Positions 23,372 to 34,629 of a stretch of DNA of 64,000 nt are shown here, one piece after another (positions within the stretch are counted from its first letter, which is position 1; every line of letters begins with the position of its first letter). The notes beneath the pieces were generated by a model. It was not told the origin of the DNA, searched no databases, and saw only the letters and a program-made list of their open reading frames with translations. Source of the stretch: Embiotoca jacksoni. Lineage: Eukaryota > Chordata > Actinopteri > Embiotocidae. Made by a program: the position numbers and the translations under genes. The stretch covers positions 4,366,347 through 4,430,346 of the forward strand of contig JAKOON010000014.1 of assembly GCA_022577435.1 (NCBI GenBank), in the 5' to 3' direction.

Positions 23372-23448
<77 letters not shown>
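23371..23448. repeat. (TG)n microsatellite
   Basis: About 39 TG units with a single TA near the left end. A second, shorter array with GCGCGTGCACGTG interruptions follows at 23574-23610. Both are capable of left-handed Z-DNA. Confidence 0.95.
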
Positions 23449-23449
<1 letters not shown>

Positions 23450-23573
23450 CACTTCAAGAGACACTTCGAGGTGAATCTTTTGTCAAATCTTTCTGTTTAA
23501 CCTTTGCGCTCAGCACAATCTTTTATTTTTATGTCCTTCTCCTCACTGTAATGCTGTTTGTAAAGCACACATC

Positions 23574-23610
23574 TTGTGTGTGTGTTTGTGTGTGTGTGTG
23601 TGTGCGCGTG
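23574..23610. repeat. (TG)n microsatellite, interrupted
   Basis: TG units with one TTTG interruption, ending in GCGCGTGCACGTG. It lies about 125 bp from the larger array at 23371 and may share an origin with it. Confidence 0.9.
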
Positions 23611-25169
23611 CACGTGAACATACACGTGATCAATACCAGCACTGATAGACGTCAAACTAACAAGTAACCGTGATGAATTACCCACTTCTCTGCTCAGTGT
23701 AACCTCCTCCAGTGTGCTGTGACTCACAGCTACATTCAAGTTCATGCAGTTTCTTCCCATTAAGATGAAATTAAGTTCAGTAATGCATATGCTTATCATT
23801 ACTGTGTCTTTTAAACTCATTTTGACCTTTATCCAATTTCTGAGAGAAGAGCTGCAATTTTGAGATTATGGCGCAGACAGGAGGTCACAGACCTCCTCTA
23901 TAAATAAAAATAAGCATGCTATATTCATTATATAAGCATAATATTATACGTCCGCATACCTAATACTTCAACAAAAGTGTAATGGTATTAGCGTACAGTT
24001 TGTGTACGAGTAAGAATGAAATTAAACTTGCTACATACAGTAGATTGAGATATTAATAGCATATTGGAAGTGGTGCTGGGTACTTGCGACACAAGAGGGA
24101 CATTTTGGAAAAGTCCCGTTTTTCAAAGAAACCTAATTGGATTGGATGAAGTGGGAAGCATGAGTAAAGAGAAGAAGCTGGACCAGAGGGAGAAAGGCTT
24201 AAAGGAGCATGAATCTGTGTCATCATCGATCCGCATTAAACTTCCAGAAGTGAAAAAGCTGACCACATGTCCAGCAGCAGTCAGAGGATGTTTCACAGCC
24301 CCGACCTCTTGACCTGCGATGAGGTGTCTTCTTGTTGATGCTGGTTTGTGTTTTTTTTAATGAATACATGTGGGAACACGGTACATGTCTAAACCTTACC
24401 TTTATCCTCAGTTGTTTCTTTCTAATGTCTGAAATCTTCAAAAAATATTGAGAAAAGAATAACTGGAAAAACTCGGTTATTATCAGGCCAAACTTCTGCT
24501 TTATACACAAGTCATGAAAACTCCCATGCCATTAACTCTGCAATTCCCCCGACACTTTATAAATCCCCCCCCATGTGCGTCCATCGTTCGGTCTTTCAGA
24601 CCGCTGGAGGCCCTGTGTTGTTTTACACGAACCATTACAGTTCAGTGTCGACAGCTGACCAGATGGTTTTCCCTCAAGTAGAGAATAGACACGAGACCTT
24701 TCTCAGGGCGAATAAGTCAGGTCGGTGCCCGACACACGTGCACACAAAACGCACCCGCAACCAGGGACAAACACACAGACGGCGATATGTCGACCCGCTC
24801 GTTGTTGTTTTTTCTTGGTTTTTTTTGCGTATTCTCTTTTCCAGCTAAAGGTCAGGAGATAACGGAAAGCAGGGCTCGCTGTCCACATGCCGCACGGGTG
24901 TGGGAGTCCGAACGATGAGGTCGAGCGAGTCGGCTAAGAGCGAAGAAGTAGAGGATGGAGATATTCGCTAACGAACGCACACGCTCGCGACGCGGTCGTA
25001 AACCCTCCGTCAACACACTCCGCCGTGCAGCCGTGATAGCACAACATTCAGCTTTGATACAACTGGTAATAAGTCATCAGAGCTGCGAGAGCTGAAAGAC
25101 CCTGAAAGGTTTATTATTCCTGTCTTCACGCACAGGAGCCTCACCGACGTCCAAGATTTACAAGATCAC
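23611..25169. other. Non-coding, no gene seen
   Basis: Unique sequence. The lysine- and glutamate-rich open frame at 24064-24312 is not recognised. The stretch 24880-25060 is richer in CpG than its surroundings. No repeat assigned. Confidence 0.45.
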
Positions 25170-25182
25170 ACGCACACACACG

Positions 25183-25214
<32 letters not shown>

Positions 25215-25226
25215 CACGCACACACT
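25170..25226. repeat. (CA)n microsatellite with CGCA interruptions
   Basis: CA array with regular ACGC interruptions at both ends. Confidence 0.95.
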
Positions 25227-25480
25227 CCATGTTCAAGTACTGACTGTTCGAAGGATGACATCACGGTCGACGGTTCATTCCGGTGGTAGTATTAGTCCAA
25301 ATATGAAAATAAAATATTTTCTGCCACGCAGGTTTGAAAAAGACCGTGTCATTTTTAATTTTGAGAGTTGCAATGGACGTAGTGATTCATGGATTGTTGT
25401 TACCGAGCCAGCGAGCATTTTCAAATCCATTTTTTTGTGAGTCCAAAGGGCCGAAACCATATTTCATTATCCCGATCTAT

Positions 25481-25605
25481 TAGGGATGGGAATTTCAAGC
25501 AAAACGTAAAGACAGGGGAAACAAGGAAGAACGACAGTCGCGCGTAACAATCGATTTTGGAGATTATAATGACTTTGAAGATTCAAAATTTGTGTTCCAT
25601 CCCTA
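25481..25605. mobile_element. Small hAT-like MITE, about 125 bp
   Basis: Terminal inverted repeat TAGGGATGGGAA at the left and TTCCATCCCTA at the right, identical over TAGGGATGG. The flanking octamers CGATCTAT and GCATCTAC share the central ATCTA (5 of 8), compatible with an aged 8-bp target duplication. The interior includes GTAACAATCGATTTTGGAG, like the AACGATT-rich interior of fish hAT MITEs whose ends read TAGGGATGCA. Coding capacity is nil. Confidence 0.65.
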
Positions 25606-26410
25606 GCATCTACCGACGTCTTTACTGAACCAGATGAATCAGGAAGAAAATCTGTCAAACAACAAAGAATTACAGCTGTCACAAACGATGAGCTCAAAAA
25701 GCTGAAAAATGTCAACTGGAATGGTTTTGACCACTTCCAAAATCCTGATGGAAGTGAGGGTTAACCTGACGATAGACGTGCTTCGCTGATGTGTGGTTGA
25801 TGTGTTATCGATTCCGTTTCATTCCTACGAGATGAAAGGACCTTAAAAAAAAAAAAAAGGAGAACTGTTCTCTTTGGATTCCCTTTTACTACAAGACAAG
25901 AGTTCAAATGTTTTCACACAAAGATAATAGATAATATAAATAATGAAAGAGTTCTAAAAACAGAGGTCACAATAACACAAATTTGCATTGACAGCGAAGG
26001 TCCTGTAATAGAGCCAAACTCGCGTTGCTCTTAATTATCTGAGCTGAGTGAAACAGCCAACAATTTTGGAACAAAAAAAACAAAAAAAACAGCATTGTTT
26101 CTATCATGTAAATTAAATCCACTAAGAGCCAGGTTTTTATTTTATTTTTTTTTTTTTTATTGAAAAAGAAAATCATTTGCGTGTTGAAAGGAACATTAGA
26201 TGAAGGATGCCATCTGTGAATTTGTAGCGTGAGCATATAATAACCTGCCAGGCCCTGTAAACACAGCGCTCCTCCTCGGCTCCGTTTTATCACTGTGTCT
26301 CTATTTTACATGATGTCATGACAACGGAAGTCTAAACCTTTACTGTCCATTCAGATGGCGGGATTTAACTCTTGTTTTGACTTGCTTGGTTTTGGACTGA
26401 CTTTAAGAAA
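25606..26410. other. Non-coding, no gene seen
   Basis: AT-rich; A- and T-runs at about 25846-25858 and 26141-26159. A short block at 26220-26300 is less AT-rich. No feature recognised. Confidence 0.5.
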
Positions 26411-26430
26411 ATGTACTTTTAAAAGTACAT
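26411..26430. repeat. Perfect 20-bp palindrome
   Basis: ATGTACTTTTAAAAGTACAT equals its own reverse complement with no loop. It is AT-rich and followed by a short TA stretch. No gene or known binding site adjoins it. Confidence 0.8.
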
Positions 26431-27571
26431 ATATATGTTACATCTGTCCGTGAGGATACTTGTCTTCCCAGTTCTGCAACATATTGTGTGAGCGCTCTAT
26501 GAATGACACCCCCCCACACACACACACACACACAAACTAAATGTATATAAAACAATTACGTAACGGATGATAAAACTCACAAATACTGAACATAATACTG
26601 GCATATCTATCAACTCTTACTCATTAATAGGCTGTAAGTGACTGTGAGCTGTTAATATTTTACCCACTGTTCCCACAAGCTCTAATTAGGAAATAGTGGT
26701 GGACGCCTGCTGGATGAGCACAGCTAGCAGCTAGTGAAATGTAACAGCTTTACATTTTTGTTATTTTTTTTTTTTAGAATAAACTGAGAAACTAAAATTG
26801 TATATTTGCAAAAATAGTATTACTGTAAAGAGGAAGGTCGTGTTATAAACTGAGGACATTCTGTATGCACGACGGTGTGCGAAATTAGTGGCAGGTTCAT
26901 TGCCAGCGGTTCGCCTCAACTAATTAAGCAGGTAGGCGGCGCAGACGGTGAAACTGCCTGCACACGATGAGCGGATGGCCATTAACACGAATTGTGCTTC
27001 CACTTTAATGTTTCCGAGCAGGAGAGACGTGGACGGGCGGAGAGAAAGAGAGAGTGACCTAGAAACAGATCGGGAGATCCGAGAGAAAGAATTGCACGTT
27101 TTTAGAACAAGGAAAAAAAAAAAAAAGGAAAATTTGAGCAAAGTGAAGGTGAGCAAAAATGAAAATAACTACGAGTAAGTGAAACTATGAAGGAGGTGGA
27201 AAAGGATAGTAGGAAATCTCCATAATAGAGTGATGGAAAATAAGGGCCATCCTGCCCTTTGATTCTCCTCCGCCACGGGGAGGGGGGGGGGATAAGTCTA
27301 AACGGCCTATATAACGAAAAAAGAAATGGTTTCCCATCTGTGATATCAGGTGTCCTTTCATGTGTGTGCCGCAGACGTGATCGCCGGCCCCTCTCCTCTG
27401 GAAAAGCTCCAAGAGTGTTGGTTCAGTGCTGCTTGATTGGTTTGCAGTAGTTCATTTCTCAGCTGGGGCTCTCGAAAGGATATTTTCAGTGTTCGGAGTT
27501 GCTCAGTTTGCTTTGAGCTTCGTGCGAGCTTGTCAGCCATCGTTTCTGCAGGGAAAATGAAGCCTTCGTTG
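26431..27571. other. Non-coding, possible conserved block at 26880-27010
   Basis: No gene seen. A short CA array is at 26512-26534. The block 26880-27010 has mixed base composition, no low complexity and homeodomain-type cores (CAACTAATTAAGCAGG, GCCATTAACACG), which is enhancer-like by impression. It is followed by a purine-rich tract to about 27190 and a G-run at 27281-27290. Confidence 0.35.
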
Positions 27572-27578
27572 CCCCCCC

Positions 27579-27609
<31 letters not shown>

Positions 27610-27612
27610 AAA
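27572..27612. repeat. C28-A13 homopolymer junction
   Basis: An unbroken run of 28 C is followed directly by 13 A. Homopolymers this long are rare in assembled vertebrate DNA and prone to sequencing error. The proline/lysine frame through it is an artefact. Confidence 0.9.
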
Positions 27613-28244
27613 GGTTCAAAAGCTCTTTTTCCTTTTTGTTTTGCTTTTGGTTAAACAATCATCCGTCGTTTAACATCACATTCTTCCCTGCAGACGCTGA
27701 ACATTTTCTCTGTTACGCACTTGTTCATATGTCATAAAAGTCTGACAAAAGCTTCTTGTTTCTCAGTTTTCTGTTAAACTTTCCTGACCTACATTTTGAC
27801 ATCTGGCTAGCAGCACGTTTTCTACTGGTAACAACAGACATTCGGTCATCCCAGCCTTCCCTTTTTTCAGTAATTACCTTCATTTACTCAACACCTTTAG
27901 CAGTGCACAGAATCTGAATTTATTGGATTTTTTTGTTGTAATGCACTAAAATAGAGACACTGCAGGAGAGTGGGTGCTTTTAAAGGGAAAAGTCAGAGGT
28001 TAGAAAGTAGGCGTCTTTCATCTGGTTGATTTTAGTAATGTTGTGCCAAAAAAAAAACGAATTACAAGGCAGAAAAAGTACAAGCGGCGCTATTGCGTGG
28101 ATTACATGTTGTTTATTGTTTTAACTGAGGTGTTCGGTATGTCAAGGCCTGCACCGCAGTTACATTTCTCTGTGTGGGGATTGAGAATGAGTAAATACAA
28201 AAAGCTCAGATGCTGCCGAGAGTTCGAGATTTCACCGTGGACTT
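27613..28244. other. Non-coding spacer
   Basis: No recognisable gene. The open frame at 28043-28246 begins in an A-run and has no family match. It lies immediately upstream of the mariner relic and might include the element's 5' untranslated region, but I cannot see a terminal repeat. Confidence 0.45.
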
Positions 28245-28742
28245 GAGCAGAAAGCGCACATCGAATTCGGTGTCGAACTCTGTAAAATCGGCAACGGGGA
28301 TGCTTCAGACGATCTTTGGCAATGAAGCAACGCTCCGGGGCGAAGTGTTTTCGTTCCGCGCAGGTCATTAATGTCGCGAAGTGCGTTTTTCTTTGACATT
28401 CGCTTGAATCCGTCCCTCGGGGTCAAACTCTCAACACTCGGTTCTACTGTAGCTCAACGGGCGCTTTGGGTTCTCCAACGCGACAACACACCCTCTTGCG
28501 CTGCGTTGAAAACTGGCAAATTTATCGCCCGCAACAGCACACATTGTCACTCCCAACCGCTTCTGCTCAACAGATTTACCCCCCTCGAACTTCTTCCTGT
28601 TCCCCAAAATGAAGTTCAAGCTCAACGGTCTGTGGAGGAGACGCAGCACAAATCGCAGATGTTGCTTGATGCACTTACAGAGAAGGTTATTGTCGGCGCA
28701 CTTTTGGAACTTTTTGATTGCACTCAGTACGCAAATGAGTAA
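28245..28742 (+). pseudogene. Mariner-type (D34D family) transposase relic with central deletion
   Basis: Mariner transposases are cut-and-paste enzymes with an N-terminal helix-turn-helix and a C-terminal DDE/D catalytic domain. 28245-28320 encodes EQKAHIEFGVELCKIGNGDA, the start of the helix-turn-helix. A +1 frame change leads into GNEATLRGEVFSFRAGH (28318-28368), matching GDEA-SR-QVFEWHKRF of the family. 28371-28742 returns to the first frame and carries FFDIR, then WVLQRDNTPSCAALKTGKF, and later SVEETQHKSQMLLDALTEK. The RDN aspartate aligns with the second catalytic Asp, and exactly 34 residues later the residue is Glu (PLELLP) instead of the family Asp. About 150 residues between the two domains are missing. 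Three separate kinds of damage make it non-functional. Confidence 0.85.
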
Positions 28743-28990
28743 ATTGCACAGACAAAAAGCATGCAGTTTTTAACAAATACCAATGTCGTGATGGAGATTT
28801 CTTTGCAGGATCGAAAATTGTTTTTCTTCTGAACTGGAACGGTAACATTAGGCTACTTGTAAAACCCATAAAGAGCTGCAATAAACTCATTCATTAGTAA
28901 CTATGTGCACATTTCCCCTCGCTGTCACTTCTTTATTTCATTTTCTTGGCACGAAACGGTGAAAATAAAGTCTTGTTTGGGAGGTGACAG
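28743..28990. other. Non-coding spacer after the mariner relic
   Basis: AT-rich, no terminal repeat identified that would close the mariner element. Confidence 0.45.
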
Positions 28991-29420
28991 CCACGCGGGC
29001 TCGCCGCAGCCTTTAAAATGTGACACCCCCGCTGTCCGCCCTCACAGCGGCCGCTCGGCGCTGCATTATCATTTAAAAAGTCAGAGAGGCAACACGGGAC
29101 ACCACCGACATAATAATAGCGAGTCAGGGGTAGAAGCTGCCCGGCTGAAATTTGACTCGGACAGAGGATGTAGTTTTTTAATTTGAGTCCTCAGCAGATC
29201 GGCGCCACCCTTCATTAACCTGCCCCGACCTGCTCATTAATTCACATTCTTGCTCTAATTGGGCGGCGGCGGGTGCGACGGGCGCTGCATTCTCGCGCTC
29301 TCCGTGTAAAATGGGGAAAAGGAGTGATTAACAAAAGTGGCACTGGTACGAGTGTCACGCATCCCACGGCTCTGTCTCCGTCAGCAGGGCTGTCGAGGGC
29401 CACATGCGGGGAATGAATAG
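28991..29420. promoter_or_regulatory. Candidate conserved non-coding block (unproven)
   Basis: About 430 bases of mixed composition with elevated CpG, no repeats and several homeodomain-type cores in otherwise GC-containing sequence (TGCATTATCATTTAAAAAG, CCTTCATTAACCTG, GCTCATTAATTCACATTC, GCTCTAATTG). It contrasts with the AT-rich, repeat-laden sequence around it. This is the profile of many vertebrate developmental enhancers, but without a cross-species alignment the call is an impression. An open frame of 93 codons at 28905-29186 is not recognised. Confidence 0.3.
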
Positions 29421-31066
29421 CGTTTCCTCGAAAGATGAAAATCGAATTGAATTAAGGAGAAGGGCGTAGCTCTCTCGTCGCAGCACAAGAATGACGACTA
29501 TGGACGAGCTGATGCGACGGCCGGAGTAACTTCAGCTCCGTCTTGTGCGGCTCGTCTTGTTAAATCTTGTTGTGGCTGCTTTTTTTTTTTGTTTTGTTTT
29601 TTTGTTTCGTGAAGAGTCCAAGAAAAGCCATGATGTCATACTTTTTACATACGTAAGTTTATACGTATATTCACCGCCTCGATCGCGCGAGGAAACGTTC
29701 TACTTTTGGTAAGTTAGAGGACAAATACGTTATTTTTGCAGTTACTGCATCCGAGACTGACACAACGTTGAGTTGTTAATTGGTCCTTGAGGCTATTTTT
29801 GGCTTTGCGTTGTTCGACGATGGCGGGGTACTCCGGTAGCCTTGAACAACTGTAAATTACAAAGGGTTGTGAGTATTCACGCTATCGCTATGGGAACAGT
29901 TGATTGGTTAGGTTGCGATGAGTATGACTTCAGGGATGGGCCAGGATTTTAGAAGTAATTAAGTCATAAAAAAAAAAAAAAAAAAAAAAAAAATCGAATG
30001 GTTTATGAAACTAACGTCTTGTCTCAACAACAACAAAGAAAAGCATCTTCCAACCAGGTTCTGGTAAAACTGGATCTGTGGGATTAGATGCTAATGTACA
30101 AACAGCAGAAGCATTAAAAGACGACAGCCGTCAAAAACTTCTGTTGGCAACTCCATCAAAAAAAAAAAATCAACGATAACAAAATGCGGTACGAACTCTA
30201 CCAGGAAAATCTAGAATAGTCTAATATGAAGCTAAAGATATGTTTATCATCAGATTTGTCAAAAGCGAGGGTTTTTGAAGTTTGATCGCTTTTGTGGAAA
30301 AGCTCTGAGATTAAGTATGAGAGATTTTTGTTTGTTTGCATTTAGGATGTGATGAACTGAAGCGAAGGTGTGGTTTTTTTTTTCTTCAAAAGTAAGAGCC
30401 ATGAAACCCATGCCCCCAATATATGTGGCGATATCCTTTAGTAAACATGCCCAGCAGAGTCGTGTGCACAGCCATGTGAGGGATAATGGTGCAGTGGTAG
30501 TGGGGGGAGGGTCTTTTTTTTTTCTTTTTTTTTCTATGGACGGCTGAGCCACTTGAGCTCATATGCTTGGTGTGTATGATTTACATTACATGCAGTCACA
30601 CACACGGACTGACGCAAAACTCCCTTTCACACTCGATAAGTCAAAGCGTTTTCATGAGTCGCCGTTAAGTAAAAGCTGCTGATTCGTCCACATTTTTTAA
30701 ACCTCCATATGCTGCGCAGCTTCACTCCGCTGAGCTGCTAATTCCTTAAACAGTTTTTTTTTTATGTCCCAACCTAAGAGGGAATCATTAAAGACTCAAT
30801 CCAGGTGTGTCAACAGTGTCACTAACAGCTCTGCACAGAGTCTCAGTGTTTTTTTGTTTTTTTTATGGCAATATGTTAAGGCTTTGTGGATGGTGTGACC
30901 GTGGGAGTTTAATCTGATTTTCAATTATGAGCTCGGTTTATGCCACAATATCAAATTTCAGAATAGCTCCAAACACATCTCTCCTTAATACACACTTAAC
31001 CCATTCAAGTTCGGTTGCAAAAATGGTCACTTTGAACGTTATTTTCTTATCGACACCCCTGCAGTG
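29421..31066. other. Non-coding, no gene seen
   Basis: Unique sequence. A run of about 26 A lies at 29968-29993 and T-rich runs lie at 29581-29610 and 30499-30533. The stretch to about 29560 is still CpG-richer than the rest. No repeat recognised. Confidence 0.5.
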
Positions 31067-31350
31067 TTCAACAACGTTTCCAAAAAAGTCTGGACGCTGT
31101 GTAATGTGTCAGTGAAAACAAAATGCAACGGTTTGCAAATTATGTAAACCCATATTTAATTTGAAAATAGAAGCAACACGTTTAAAAATGTTTGGACGGG
31201 GGCATGTTTTATCGCTGTGTTGCATCATCTCTTGTTTTAACAACACTCTGTAAATGTTTGGGAACTGAGGAGAGCATTTGCTGGAGTTTTGAAAGTGAAA
31301 TGTTATCCCATTCTTCTCTGATATATGATTTCAATTGCTGTCTTGTACAA
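31067..31350 (-). mobile_element. Tc1-like DNA transposon, lineage B, 3' end
   Basis: The left boundary here is the element's terminal region: TTCCAAAAAAGTCTGGACGC and then TGTGTAATG, which resembles the TCCAAAAAAGTTGGGACGCT terminal repeat of a very common teleost Tc1 lineage. Rightward comes the 3' untranslated stretch and then the transposase C-terminus on the minus strand. The element is cut off at about 31350, directly against a run of 10 G. It is the same lineage as the N-terminal fragment at 9721-9917. Their order relative to orientation is wrong for one insertion split in two, so they are separate insertions. Confidence 0.85.
31209..31350 (-). pseudogene. Tc1-B transposase C-terminal 46 codons
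   Basis: Minus-strand translation gives QQLKSYIREEWDNISLSKLQ, then SSVPKHLQSVVKTRDDATQR before a TAA at 31206-31208. This matches the Tc1 C-terminal pattern (IRQEWDNI---KLQ-LVSSVPRRLQSVVKRRGDAT). The frame is open over this short piece but everything upstream, including all catalytic residues, is absent. The longer open frame to 31409 is only read-through into the G-run and unique DNA. Confidence 0.85.
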
Positions 31351-32969
31351 GGGGGGGGGGTGCCTTTTCTGTTATTTTCTGATGTAAGATAACTTGATAT
31401 TTTTTGCACAGAGTTACAATCTACTATTATTGGGGTAGACTGTACCTTCTATATATTTTGACTTGCTTGAAACCAGACAAAAACATCTTAGACCACTAGA
31501 AACAGGAAGACCTCGCCAAGTAAAGGGCTTAGAAATAAAGTAAGGTGAAACTTGAAGCCACTGCAGGTGATGAATTGTTCTTTTGCTTTTTTAATGGTCA
31601 CTTTCTGGCTGCTACATTGCTGAATAACTAAACTGCAGCGATTTGACATGAAAACACACAACAGGCCACACAGCACAACTTAACCGGAAACGAGGGCTCA
31701 GAGAGTTGAAATGACCTCTGGACCTCCACGAAGCTTCAGCTGCGAAGGATTTCTGAGGAGTTCTGCTGATCTGGTCCCTTGGTTCTTCCCGGTTCTGCTT
31801 TTTCTTAGTAATGAAAACGATGACTGTGGGAGATCTGTGTGCTGATCCCACATTGGCGCTCCCTAATTGGGGAAACTGGGGAAATAATAATATGGGCATG
31901 GGAGGAGATGATCGGCTTAGAGGCGGCCCATCCACATTCACATGCTGACCATATCTTTCTACCTCCTCATCTCAGGTGATTAGAGAAATCCCCCGGACCC
32001 TGTCAGAAACTCTGAATCAGCACACTCATACACTGAGGTGAGTGTGTGTTTCACTCTGTAATATGTGCATGTCTCTGTATATGTGTGTCTGTTCCCGTGC
32101 TGCATGCCTGCTTGAGTGTAATCGCACAATGTGATACTATCGGGGGAAGAAATACTGACCGCCGCTTATGAAGAAAAAACAAAACAACAATTTAAACACT
32201 CTTGCTGATAAGTAAAACTCCTGCATTCAAATCTTCAAGGAACAGTTTTGTCAATTTAGTTGTTACACTGAACGCACCGATTTTCCATCATTTCTCATGA
32301 GCATGAAATTTGATTCACCACGTCAATTGTAGAAGTTTGTAGAATGCAGCAAAACCAGAGATCTCAGCTCAACACTAGTCATTTTTGAAGCAAACGCTAC
32401 TAGGAAGACAGTGCATTTGTTTGGGACTATTTTCTGCAACATATTTGATGCTTGAGTAGTGCTCTGTATTTCTGGTGGTAATATATTTGGGTGTATGTCA
32501 AAACTAAACCACAGTGTGTATGTTCATGACAACAAAACAATGTCACAGTGTGTACTCACTGATGTACGAGTGGACACAGTGGAGCTTTATAGAGCAGGGG
32601 GGGTGAGATATTTCAAGCTTTGGCTACACAGACAATACTTACTATTCAGTGTTTATTTTGGTGCATTTCATGGGATTTGTTGAAAATAATGAAAATGTCG
32701 CCAGCTTTACCCTCTGAAACTGAAATCATCCGAAGCACTTTTAGTCTGACTGAAAGTAAACACAGAACGTAGAAGCCAAGAAAGAATTCCTCTTGTTGCA
32801 TTTATTCCAACTTGACTGCACCGCATGCATATTTTATTAATTATGGAATTATTTTTAGATAGACCACTTGAACACTGATCAGAAGGAGTGAGTTTAATTA
32901 TTCACTTTTAAATCACACTATATGGCCTTGTGAAAAGAAATGTACTTTGTATTTCATGAGAGAAGTTGG
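31351..32969. other. Non-coding, no gene seen
   Basis: Begins with a G10 run. The rest is unique AT-rich sequence with short TG runs (32040-32095). The minus-strand frame of 109 codons at 31612-31941 is unrecognised. Confidence 0.5.
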
Positions 32970-33112
32970 TGTTTTTGGAATGGGAGTCTGTTGGAGACAA
33001 AGAAAATCTTGGGGCCAGCCCCTAGTGGCTCTCAGTGGTACGGCACTTTAAGGCTTTAGTCCACAGACCAAGAGATTGTGTTTTTTTTTATTTTATTTTT
33101 ATATGGTCTATG
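32970..33112. repeat. SINE-like dispersed teleost repeat, copy 1
   Basis: Shares AATGGGAGTCTGTT, then CAGCCCCTAGTG and TCAGTGGTA in the same order and nearly the same spacing with 46043-46180, and both end in an AT-rich stretch followed by a TGGTCTATG/CAGTCTATAG phrase. The GCCAGCCCCTAGTGGC core is one I associate with an abundant teleost short repeat. No internal RNA polymerase III boxes are clear, so whether it is a true SINE is open. Confidence 0.7.
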
Positions 33113-34629
33113 CTAGAAACAAAATGTTTGGAACTCAGTAAATATGATGTACAGACATCTTCTCCCATCAGAGCTGCAGTGCTAGTTTAATGCACATAAA
33201 CACCATTAACACAGCATCCCTCAGTGTTCACACCTGTTAATGCGCCAGACTCCATCTTTGGTTTTCATACACAAGATGCAATTGCTTGTCTTTTTTTTTT
33301 TTTTTTCTTTCAACTAGACCATTGCATGTCTGTCATTTTTTCCTGTTAATACAAAGCGATGTCAACCCATCATCAAAATACCCGTGGTGCTGAAGCTGGC
33401 AGGCACATTGTCAAAGCTGCTTTCATGGGGCAGAGTGTAAATCACACTGGAAAAACAGATGACATCCTAAAGGAAAATAGGAACTTGTCAAATGAAAGAC
33501 CAAAAAGTAAGAAGTCATGAGTCCTGAGGCGAGCCTGAAGTTATTTTTCACAACACTGTTTTACCATTAAACATGTTCTGTTTTGTTGTTCCTTCATAGT
33601 TTAAGTTAGTATTAAAATTTGTAATTCATATATTCTGTAACAAAACAACTTTAAGTCCCGCTCAATACAGTAAAGACAATCCGATCACATTTCTTCAGAA
33701 GTTTATTTTTCCCCAAAACTTGGAAACATGATTCTCCTCAAGGACGTAAATATTGATGAGACACTCTTAGATATAATATTCACATCGCATGTCTGTGTCT
33801 TCATGGTTGTCCATGGGTGTGCACATGCCCTGGAGCATCCATGTTTCTGTCTTTGTTATTTGTCATCTTTATTATTTCAGGAGTAGCACTCTTAGTGTTT
33901 TCCAGTAAGAATCTGCTTCACCTTTCATCAGTTTCCACACTTTGTAAAAGCATCCTGACAGTGAATATGATTTTTTGTTTGTTTGTTTGTTTGTTTTTTT
34001 TAACACTAATGGAGAATTGCAGTGGTTATGGAAAGCAGAGTCAGTCGTAGTCACGAGTCTCTTTCTGACCAGTCGTTCAATACTTCTTTCTGTGCCTCCT
34101 CAGTTCTCACCACACCACACTGGCTTATTTTATTTCCCCAACCCATCGTCTCCGCCTCCTCAACGCCCTCGTCCATTAGCAAACATCTGTTTTGTTTGTT
34201 CATGTTGTTTTCATTCATTTCAAGTTGTGAATCTTTCTGAACTCATAACCAACCGGGAAGTGGGATATTTCCGTCCTCCGAGTGAGAGAAAGCACCTGTC
34301 CTGCGGTCAAACTGGGAATTTCGCACTGGGAAAGTCAGAGGTTTTTGAGAGCTCCGAGAAGAAGGTCTGACGTCGCTCGACGTGGCAACGTTTTAGGTGA
34401 AAACTTAAAGTATATACTTTGCTCAGTGCAAAAAAAAAATATTTTATTGGTTAAATTTAGGTAGTTTGCTGGCTGTTCCAAACAGGTCTGCTAAAGACAA
34501 CATGTAGAAATGTAGCGTTACAAATAATAAGAACTCCATTTCGTCGCTGCGACGGTCTGAATGGGTGATGACAAGGTTTTGTCACTTTTCAGTATTCAGA
34601 AAAATAGAGCAGATTTTCCGGGGGGGCTG
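33113..34629. other. Non-coding, no gene seen
   Basis: Unique sequence with a T-run at 33290-33306. The open frames at 33817-34464 overlap in several frames and are not recognised. A TTTG microsatellite sits at about 33971-33996. Confidence 0.5.

Noticed and set aside
22807..23667. Open frame of 286 codons, the longest in the window
   Set aside because: It starts at TTG, is carried through a 78-bp TG array (CVCVCV) and has no recognised domain; the coding look comes from the microsatellite.
25850..25880. GGAGAACTGTTCTC considered as a steroid receptor element
   Set aside because: The half sites are one base apart; the receptor element needs a three-base spacer.
31209..31409. 66-codon minus frame considered as a complete small gene
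   Set aside because: Forty-six codons are a Tc1 C-terminus; the rest reads through a G-run.
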